A stretch of 64,000 bases of DNA, taken from NCBI RefSeq assembly GCF_027596085.1, contig NC_072453.1, positions 5,000,448 through 5,064,447 on the forward strand, in the 5' to 3' direction. Both the position numbers and the translations under genes were made by a program. Positions 1 to 58,700 of the stretch are shown piece by piece (positions within the stretch are counted from its first letter, which is position 1; the number at the start of each line of letters is the position of its first letter). Below the pieces are notes generated by a model that made no database searches, was not told the origin of the DNA, and was given only the letters and a program-made list of their open reading frames with translations. This stretch comes from Anoplopoma fimbria (Eukaryota; Chordata; Actinopteri; Perciformes; Anoplopomatidae).

Positions 1-43
1 AGTCTAACGGGAGATAAACTCCTCATGCATTTTGAACACTGAC

Positions 44-49178
<49,135 letters not shown>

Positions 49179-49261
49179 GGTGGCAGATGGGACAGACAGG
49201 TCTGCTGTGGTGTAAGGGGCAGACAGCAGCCTGCACAGATCTCAACGTGTTCTCATGCACA
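49179..49261 (-). other. trrap: TRRAP 5' UTR part of exon 2
   Basis: The acceptor (ttgcag on the minus strand) ends at 49262; 83 nt of leader then precede an ATG in perfect Kozak context (GCCACCATGG). The leader contains a minimal upstream reading frame at 49242-49256. Confidence 0.75.
49242..49256 (-). promoter_or_regulatory. minimal upstream ORF (4 sense codons) in TRRAP leader
   Basis: ATG AGA ACA CGT TGA lies 63 nt before the TRRAP start. The ATG context is not optimal, so leaky scanning to the strong main start is expected. A translational role is inference. Confidence 0.4.
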
Positions 49262-49381
49262 CTGCAAACATGTGGACAAAAAGATCCGAAATTAACGTCA
49301 TATTTGCTTAGAATACAGGCATCAATATTGTTACGGTAAAATAGGGTTTGACAAGCAGACCGGTAACAGATCCACAAACAT

Positions 49382-49514
49382 GCCTCTTAACGGGCGTACA
49401 TTGATGACATCACAACAAGCGTCAGCTAGCACAATTTTTTGTATTTTGTGATATTTGTGAATTAAAAGCGGGTGTTGTGACGTCAACACGGGATCCAGCG
49501 TGTTGTTAAGAGGC
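49382..49514. repeat. imperfect inverted repeat with CRE in TRRAP intron 1
   Basis: Left arm GCCTCTTAAC (49382-49391) and GATGACATCACAACA (49403-49417); right arm TGTTGTGACGTCAAC (49473-49487) and GTTAAGAGGC (49505-49514). The outer 10 bp are perfectly complementary; the inner 15 bp have two mismatches. The right arm holds a perfect TGACGTCA at 49478-49485. Confidence 0.7.
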
Positions 49515-49808
49515 GTTGCACGCTTATGCATCCGCTCAACACAGCCACAAAATGCATGTTTGATATTATTTTGCAGAACACGCTAGCGACCGACAGCTAA
49601 TAAGCTAGCTTTACCCAAAAGAAAGAAAGCGCTCGCGAATCCCCTAACATTACACGCAAACTTGAAGAGAAGATAAACACAGGCGAGAGGGAGAAAACAC
49701 ACCGGCTCAGACAAAAAGCGGTTTAAAGTTAGTAGTGCACAGGGGTGTTTGCAAAACACCTAATATTTTGCCAAAGTTTATTAAAAAAAGCTAACCATTT
49801 GTACTTAC

Positions 49809-49930
49809 CCAGTGCCACGGACAGGAAACTGCCAATTCGCTCCGTATCCGCCGCGCTCGCACTGCTGCTCAGGGCTTGCGACCCGCCTACATGTGTGATA
49901 TCCCTCCGCGAATTGAGAATCATATTTTCC
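49809..49930 (-). promoter_or_regulatory. trrap: TRRAP non-coding first exon and core promoter region
   Basis: A strong donor (exon CTGG, then gtaagt) sits at 49808 on the minus strand, at the edge of the only CpG-rich stretch in this part of the window. It pairs naturally with the acceptor at 49262 in front of the start-codon exon, giving a 547-bp first intron in the 5' UTR. The donor is seen directly. The transcription start is not, so the upper limit is a guess. No TATA box is apparent. Confidence 0.6.
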
Positions 49931-50080
49931 CTGTGAATGTATGAATACAGTGTAAGCATGTTTCATTGACAAGGCTAGATGAGGAGGAGTGATATAATGG
50001 CTTTTTTCAGTGTTGTAAAATTATTATTATAACAAATGATATGCCATTTGGTTTTATTCTAGTACCAGCGGAGCGATACA

Positions 50081-50134
50081 CAGTGAAACCTGTAGATATA
50101 AGACCATCGTTTTCGATGGTCTTCTGGTTCACAG
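50081..50134. repeat. hairpin upstream of TRRAP promoter
   Basis: Perfect 10-bp stem AAGACCATCG / CGATGGTCTT around a TTTT loop (50100-50123). Weaker outer complementarity (AGTGAAACC with GGTTCACAG) extends it. Confidence 0.65.
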
Positions 50135-53050
50135 GATTGTTAGCAAAGGAAGTAACTTTGCGGGTAACTGCGGTTGCGGCTTCCCCGCACAGAACCCTCT
50201 GGGAGAGGTGTCCCGTATAGAGCATGTAAAGCACGTCAACTCATGCGGTTATGGTTCAACTTTAAATGTATTGCTTAAATATATTTGCTCATTTGTCAGT
50301 TTAGGCAAGGGATTCAAAAAGGCAACTTTGCTTTGCAAACCTAAGGCCTACCAAGTATATCATTATATATGCTTGGCCTAAAGTTGAAGTATTATCATTT
50401 TGGTTTGGTTTAAGGTATAGGTTAAAATTAATGAGTTCATTCATTGTTAATGAAACATTTACTAGCCTTGATTTATAGTTCAAGGTAGATCAAGGTCAAA
50501 GGGTCATTTTAAAATGTTTGAATTTTAAAAGTAATTAATAGTGGGTCAAAAGTTTTTGGGATTAAGCAAGTAAATCTGCTGTTATGAATGTCAGTAAGTC
50601 ATTAACAGGATGCGCTTGCAACAATCCACCAATTCTGTAATTGTAAATGTTGTTAGATTTATTTTGGTCCAGATGTCTACTGTTATTAAATAAATAAAAA
50701 AGTGCCATCATGCCAGAGGAGAATTAAGATCAGCCAGAAGGATATTTTACAACCTAAAGGGAATTATAATGGAGAATAACTGATGAATTATGAGGGACAG
50801 GCCACGAGAGGGAATGACACTGGAACAGAATTAAGTTAATTTATTCATTGTTTTAATAAATTTTCATACAGTTGCATTAGCTGGCATGGTTTGTTTTGAC
50901 CACAAGATGGCAGCCCACTAAAGGAGCCAGAGGCAATTAAATCCTCAGTGCTGAAAGTATTTCAAGCATAGTTCCAGCCCTTTATGTGTAACAAAACACA
51001 AGACATGGGCTGCAGGAATCCTTTGAACTGGTAATGAAGTGTTGCAAATATTGCACTTCCACCTCATTTTCTTATTTGGTGCCTGGCATAAACTTGCGTG
51101 TTGTTTAGAAGCAAAGGAAATTAGTCTTTTCATAAGATAGTGCTGAAGAATTTTGTATGGATATGGCAGCTGTCAAATATTAGTCTAAGTCAATAATATT
51201 TTTTGTTTTATTTTTTTGTACGTCTTATTTATTCTTATATTAATCATAAAAACATTTAAGGATGGTTGCCCAAAATAATTTGATTTTGCAATGACTGTTC
51301 TGGTTTTCATTGATCCTCTATGGTTGTTGTTGTTTTTTGCCCTCTTTCATGCATTGTGTTGCTTCTACAGGAAAATCAGTCACTATCTAAAATTAAAACA
51401 AATCACCTTTCATGATCATTTTGAAGGTTGTTCCCAATGTTTATTGTCACAATATTAATTGCTGTCATACACACTTCTGTGGTTTACCAGTAAAGGTGTA
51501 AGGCAACAAGGCTTGAGATTCTTTTTTTTATATCATAATGCTTGTTTCAATAGCTTTGGAAATAATGAAGGCAGGTTCAAAGATGATCATTATTAACTTG
51601 GCCTGTCTCCTGCCCACATGCTTTACTAATGGCTTTTAATTCATAATTCTCTCCTTTACAGCCTCCTCTGTCCATAGAGTGAAACCACTGGCAAAAGACT
51701 GCAGGATGAGATACTCCTTTCAGTTAATGTCATGTATAATTTAAGAGGTAATCAGACATACAATGTGACATTCTCATTCTCTTTCTCGCTCTCTGTTCCC
51801 TAAGTTATAATGAACTGCTAAAAGATGTTTGTCTCAGGCTTATTGCACTGTCCTATTCGTTTCATTAGTGTTTTCTTTTTTGTGTGACAGGGGCTTTATG
51901 CTGAGAGGGGAGAGTGGATGACACACTGGTTCTCCAGCTTTCCAAAAACCACTCATGTGTCCATTAGATTTGTGTTTTTTTATAGCGCTGCGGCTGCTGA
52001 TGCCCTTATGATGAAACCACATCACCCGTGCATTATTATTTCTCATATAGAAAGAAGAGCACTTTCCTTGAGACTGAATCAACAATACCCCGGAAATCTA
52101 TTCATGTATCTGAAGCACCCATGTGCATTATCTCTTTCTATCCATACATATGAGGACATGTTCTCGGTGAACCAGCTCTATAAACAATTGAGTCAAAGAC
52201 TCAGACAAGACAGTCCACCAGCTGAGTGAATATGGGTGTTAATGGAAATCTTAATCTTATAACGTGAATGTCAATCCTATAGAACCAACGTTGATTTCTC
52301 AATTTCCAAGTTTAAAAAAAATAAATCTGCTTGAGTGTGAATTGGACGGGCAGATACTGTTTTTGTCAACTGGTAAGCATAAAAAGGGTGTGATGTCAGA
52401 GTCTTCCACCGATGATTGTAATTGGTTTGCACAGGCTTTGCAAAGGTAACTCTGAAGGTGTTGATGGTCAATCACTGCTGCCAGATCCTGGTTCCCCCTT
52501 TCTTCTTTCTTTCTCTTTCTTTCTTTTGTTTGTTCATTTATTCTTTCTTTCTAAAAAACACACCAAATGTCCACTGTGATATTCTGAAAAATCACATGTT
52601 GTGTACATTTTTGAACAATTGTGTGGTAATTCTTGTGTTGTACAATCCGGATATAAGTTATCAGAATGAATAAATAAATCTTTAAAAAATGATTTGACTG
52701 CAAACATGCATAAAATGAAAACGTTTAAAGTATTGCATTGACAGATTTTAAACCACATATCCAGACACCATTCATTAGCAAAACAGCCACAGCTCTAACG
52801 TTTTCATATTATACTGTTTAATCTTGCTTTCAAATGTAAGCAAGTACATTTACTAAAGTACTGTACTTCAGTACAATTTTGTGGTATTTGTACCTTAGTA
52901 TTTCCATGAATACTTCTACCCCAGTCAATTCAGAGGGAAATGCTGTATGTCCCCTACATTAATTTGCTATATACTTTGAAGTGAGTATTTTAAGATATAT
53001 AAATGTATGTATATATATACATATTATAAACTAATAAAATGTAATGCATT

Positions 53051-53100
53051 GATTAAGATTAAATCATTGGATCCAGATTAAGATCAAATAATTTGATCCA
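53051..53100. repeat. diverged 25-bp tandem duplication
   Basis: Two adjacent units beginning GATTAAGAT and ending GATCCA differ at three positions. Confidence 0.7.
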
Positions 53101-54986
53101 ATCATTTTGGACTTCTGATCCCCCTGGTTTTGGCCCCTGGTCATAGTTTGTGCTAAAAATTCTCCATTGGTTTCATATTGAATTATTCAAATATTTCATA
53201 TAAAGTATCAGTATTGTCTAACAATATTCCTGATGTTGATCTGATGTGGATCTGATGTGATGCATTGACGTGGAACTGCCTGTAAGAGATGGTAACCTAC
53301 ACTACCTTCATGTAATCACTTGAATAACAGTGTTTTCAATGACGTCTTTATCTGATCATTAATTTAGAGCTAATAAGAAGCCCGACGGCTGAGTTACTTG
53401 CTGTTTTAAAACAACAAAACTTGAACAATGTGCAGTCAGTGAATAAAACCAAACAGCTGATACTGTTATAACATAAACTCCCTTACTGCCGGTGTGATTT
53501 GGAGTATAGTTGGACGCCGTGTGCAAAGCACAGTGGTAAGTTTTCCAGTCCGCACACCAGGCTTTATTGACCTTTCACAGCCAGGCAGGCAGCTGTTGCT
53601 AATTGTTTATCACCACATCCTGTTTCTTCACTGCTTCCTTTATTGAAGGGACTCACCTGCATTTATAATGATTTGTCGTGTTTTTGATGGTTGGAAAAGT
53701 CTGTCCTCAAATGTCCTCAAAACCTCTGAATCTTGGTGTAAAATGTACTGGCACAGATAGGTACTTGCTTGTTGTTTTAACTTTTCTAAATGTTATCAGA
53801 GTAAATATTACTTCACTGATCTCATCCAATGATTGTGTTGTGTATTTATTGTTAATTTATGATCCAGATATTGTACTCCTTACCTGGGATTGAATTTCAG
53901 CCATTTTGATATATGGAATCAATGTTACACTTATTGACTACCTTTCTTTATGTATCCAACAGTACAAGATGTTATTGTTCTCTACCTGTAAATAAAGTTC
54001 AAGAAAACAGAAAAAAATAATCGCAGTAGGATCAAGCTTGAACCTTAAAGGCTAGCACAGTTAAGTTAAAAATTTAAAACCAGAAATCCAAGAAGGTCAA
54101 CATTCATATAACTGAATACAGTCACTATTCATGTGCTCAGGTTTCAATGTATATTGTTAACATTCCAAACCATCTGATCAACCAGAATAAACACAACCAA
54201 ATATATCTAGGTCATAATGTATCTTAGTGGGGTTAAAAGGGGGGTTAAATCCACATTATCTGTAGTACTTTATTGTGGTATAAAATCACATGCAATCTTT
54301 CATTACTGTCGCCTTGAAGGGCCTTTTCTCGGCTCTGCACTCCCACCTTTTTACTGACCAGCCTATTGTTTGGTTGATACCGGCCAGATCACCATCGAAG
54401 TTATAGCTATTACAATCAATGGACCAATATGCCAAGATATATAAGCTGACCTATAGCATTTCCATTTGTTAATAGGTTCAGCATTTGTTTTCTATAGCAG
54501 AGGGTTTGACTCTCCCTCGTAGCCATTTTCATCAAAAAATGACTTATTTAATATATTCCCCATTACACATTATTATTTAGTTGTCTTATTGATTTAAAAC
54601 CAAACAAGCTGCATTACAAGCATACAGCATACAGTGATATAAATAAAAATGTGTCCCTAAAATAGTTTATTCCCATTCCTCATTTAAATTAATAAATACA
54701 GGCATATTGAAACAGTATTGATTTAACTTTAGCATTTCAATGTTGAAACTACAAAATAAACAATGTCCATTCAGCGGCATTTTTTTCATATAAACTGTGA
54801 AAACTGTGATAACAGCCTTTCTGAACAGAATTAAAGTTGAATTGACATCCTCAGAAATAAGAGAGCATCATAATCAAACCCTCTGACCAGCTTAACTGAT
54901 GAGAGATCATTAACTCCTCGCAGTCTTCATCGCTTGATTAACTTTCCAAATAGATGAATCAACAAATGTTTTACGCAGTTGCTCGG

Positions 54987-54994
54987 TGACGTCA
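54987..54994. promoter_or_regulatory. nptx2: perfect cAMP-response element upstream of NPTX2
   Basis: TGACGTCA, the full palindromic CREB/ATF site, 333 bp before the NPTX2 ATG and 11 bp before a CCAAT box. Site and spacing are seen; binding is inference. Confidence 0.65.
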
Positions 54995-55005
54995 GCCTAC
55001 TACAA

Positions 55006-55010
55006 CCAAT
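55006..55010 (+). promoter_or_regulatory. nptx2: CCAAT box upstream of NPTX2
   Basis: AACCAATCC context, an NF-Y-type site next to the CRE. No TATA box is apparent between here and the ATG; the transcription start is not determined. Confidence 0.5.
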
Positions 55011-55326
55011 CCAGTGTCTTCCGTAGACACCTTGTTTTTGGTAATCCTCTTTCCTAGGAGGAGCTGTCCCGACCAGCATCTCAGTGTGCGCTCTGTTTGC
55101 GCCAGAAATAGTCCCTTTAACGAGAGCCAGTTTAAGTGGCCTCGACTTATGAGGATCGGATTTTCTCTTCAGGCATTGCGCTACTTTGTAGAAATAGTCC
55201 TACGTGATGTTTAGGTGGACCTATACATTTTTACGCACAAAACCTGAGAGGGGAATTCGTTAAAGAGTTTAGTGTTTGGCTTTTTTACTTTCCCTTTGAC
55301 TTTCCTTTACGGTAAACGCCGCCGGT

Positions 55327-55770
55327 ATGTTTTCACTCTTGTGCGGATTGTTGTGTTTCTGTGCGCTTTGCAGCGGTCAGATAGCGACGAGAGGCCAGCC
55401 GGACGATGGGAAGCGGTACATCTGCCGGGCTGTACCCATCAGCGGCGATTCAAGCTGCCCTGTGACTTTATTACCAGAGCTGAACGCCGGGAGCCAGGAA
55501 GAGGAGCTCAGAAATACTGTCATGCAGCTACGAGAGACAATTTTACAGCAGAAAGAAACGATTTCCAAACAGATAGGCACCATCAACGAGCTGACCACCA
55601 AGCTGTCCCTATGCGCCTCGGCCACCGACGATAGGAAGTACGACAAGGGGGGTTCCTGGGGCAAAGAAAAGCAAAATACAATGGGGGATGTTCCTAGAGA
55701 TCCAAATGACACAATTGACAGTCTTGGAAAAACCATGCAAGGGCTCAAGGACCGGCTGGAGAACTTGGAG
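55327..55770 (+). CDS. nptx2: NPTX2 exon 1 (residues 1-148)
   Basis: 444 nt. Signal peptide MFSLLCGLLCFCALCSG, then conserved blocks EEELRNTVMQLRETILQQKE and MGDVPRDP. Ends LKDRLENLE at donor gtaaat. The open frame runs on into the intron to 55881, but those residues have no homology. Confidence 0.93.
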
Positions 55771-58700
55771 GTAAATCAGAAACCAAATGCTCAAGGCGTA
55801 CAGTCAGTGCCAAAGCCATGCGTAAAGGCACCGTTAGACTCTTGGAGCAGATTTATTGGATCACCACACGATGTGGATTAACTTCTCAGCAGTAGTCTGG
55901 CACTTCTGAGAATCATTATGCACCGTGGTGATCAAACAGAGAAAGAGAATGTCTAATTGGCCTGCTTTTAATTCCTAAAATAAATAATCCGTGGCCTATT
56001 ATGAGACAAGAGCTACTATTCTTGTCAGACCAACTGCAGTGCTTATAAGAATGAACACTGTTTTCCTCACAGTCTTAAAATAGCAACGTGTTGGTGATTT
56101 CAACCTCTCATGCATGTTTAACTAACTGTGTCAGCAAATGATCATGCCGGCCTAATGATAGGGACATGCTGGGGATCATTTATTGCCACTTTCAGTTTAA
56201 CAGAAAGTGACCAAAACCTTATATACAGTCCATAAACTATATTTGCAGGCCTTTCAATCAGTGATATAGGAATGGACTGATAGAGAAGTGATGTAAGACA
56301 TCACCTGTTGCTCTGAGGAGGGTCCCACTGTCCTTGATCATCTCTGTGCACTTCCTGCTCATGTTTACCTGTCCGTCCTTCCTCAGCAACAGCAGCTGCG
56401 GGCCAACATATCCGGCGCCTCCTTCCCCAGTGAGCTCCGCGACATCTTGCAGCGCCGGCTCGGGGAGCTGGAGAAGCAGCTTTTGAGGAAGGTCAGCAGC
56501 CTGGAGGAGGAGAAGAGCATGCTGTCCAATGCCACAGCCGCCTACAGGCTGAAGACAGAGAGCACGCTGACCGCCCTGGTGGACAGGATCAGCGAGCTGG
56601 AGAAAGGTGAAGGAAAACGCCGGTTCATTCAACAGTTGTCAAGTTCACATTGTCATACCTGTATAGATAAAGTCAAGATGAGATATTGTTAGGGTAAGGT
56701 AAGGTAAGGTAAGGTAGTAGAGAGGATGTGTTGATGGGAAAATGGTTCATGGTGCTGCACAGAAGGAAAGATAAGACTTTATAAAGCATGCTACCTATTG
56801 TACATCCACTACACTAATGATGAGGAGGCAGAGGAAGGCCCTCAGGGGAATACAAGAGTTGAGAGGGTCTGATGAATCAGAGACAGACATGAACATATTT
56901 TTTTTACATAAAAGGGGCGTTTGTTGAGTTTTTATATCACGACTGTCTCCGTACTAAACATAAAGGGAAGTGATGCTGCTGTTTTCCCTTTTCCATTCCA
57001 AGGTAGCAATTAACAAGTAAAAAACAACAACTCATGGGACACTCCACACATCTCCCTTCCTGACCTTTTCTCCTCTCTTTCTCTCTCTCTCTCCATGTCT
57101 TATTCTAGGAGGGGGAGACTTCAAGTCCCCAGAGCAGTTTAAGCTGTCCCTCCCCCAGCGGACCAACTACCTGTACGGCCGCATCACCAAGAGCCTGCCA
57201 GAGATGTATGCTTTCACACTCTGCATGTGGATCAAGTCCAGCGCCAGTCCTGGCATAGGGACGCCTTTCTCTTACGGTGTGCCGGGCCAAGCGAATGAGA
57301 TTGTGCTGATCGAATGGGGCAATAACCCAATAGAGCTGCTCATTAACGACAAGGCAAGTAGTTTCTAGGTTTACTAAATCTACTATTTTTTTAAGGATAC
57401 ATTATTAAGGACATTGTATTCTGAACCATTAGGTTGCCCAATTGCCGTTGGAGGTACGTGATGGAAGGTGGCACCACATTTGCATCGCCTGGACCACACG
57501 AGACGGCCAATGGGATGCTTACCAAGATGGAGGGAAGCTAGGAACTGGCGACAACCTGGCAGCCTGGCACCCCATCAAACCCGGGGGGGTCATCATTCTT
57601 GGGCAGGAGCAGGTGAGGAAGTGAAGCAGGACCCCGTGAGTCTGACTCCCGCCCGTATCTGTAGCTTTACGCATCACTCTAGCTCCTTTGTCATGATCAA
57701 AGAAAGCAGAACAGATCACTTATATTTGTACCGTCAACTAGTGCAGCATTTTCCCATTTTCACAAGTCAAACACTTCTAAGTACAATGTCAAGCAGTTCA
57801 GCTAATAAGCAGTGTTATTTATGGAACACCGTTGTACACCTGAAGCAGCAGTAATAGGCTGCAGGAAGGTTATCATGACAAAACAATTAACAAAATAATG
57901 GGAGTTCTGTCTCTGCCCACAGATGCTAAGATCTCCCTCTGGAACAATCTGTGTATTATTAAAAAATGTCCGAATGAGATCCATCAGTCTGTAAAGTTTT
58001 GTGGAAATCAAATGTGTTAAAATCTTCAGTGTTTGAAGTCGCTTCTTATCAGAAGACATTTTCTAGCTATATGACTCAGAACAAAGTGACAAAAGCAACT
58101 AATTCAATTCAGCATGTATATATTTTATATACAATTTTTAAACATAAAATAAAATCCATCCATTACTTTGGTTTCTTGTTGAACAACTATTGAATGGATT
58201 ACCATGACATTTTGCACAGACATTTGTGCCTCCTAGAGGATGAACTCTCATATCTTGTTAGCACATTTTGTACTGATATTCATGGTTCCCAGAGGATGTG
58301 CCCTAATGATGTTAGTGATCCCCTGACTTTGTGGACATTCATGGTTTTAGGTTATATGTCATTACAATTATCGGATCAATTGCCATTCATGTCCAACTCA
58401 GGATGAACTGCAATCACTTTGGTGATCTGCTGACCTTTTATGTAACGCCATCATCAGGTCAAATTGTCATTTGTTTAGACCATTGTGACCAAAAACCTGA
58501 AATCTAATGACATTCCCATCTTTACTTTGTGTTTAGTACAAAATGCCCATGTTAGCATGCTCAAACTCTAAACTAAGATGATATAAATTGTAAACATTAC
58601 ACTTACTAAACATCAGGATGTCCTTGTGTGCTTGTTAGCTTTGCTGGTGTTAGCATTCAGCTCAAAGCACTGCCTAAGTGCAGCCTCCAAGAGCTGCTAG

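Larger units (their letters stand above)
49931..54960. other. intergenic region between divergent TRRAP and NPTX2
   Basis: About 5 kb with no supported gene. It contains a hairpin (50081-50134), a pyrimidine-rich tract (about 52498-52552), a 25-bp tandem duplication (53051-53100) and otherwise A+T-rich unique sequence. A block at about 53500-53680 is less A+T-rich and could be regulatory. Small open frames look like chance. Confidence 0.6.

Noticed and set aside
51918..52229. 103-aa plus-strand frame between TRRAP and NPTX2
   Set aside because: No recognisable family, no splice partners, and composition like the surrounding intergenic DNA.
55771..55881. Read-through of NPTX2 exon 1 to a stop at 55881
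   Set aside because: Similarity to NPTX2 stops at the donor at 55770 and resumes in exon 2; a retained-intron product is possible but unsupported.
58194..58406. 70-aa frame in NPTX2 intron 4
   Set aside because: It lies wholly in a degenerate dispersed repeat.
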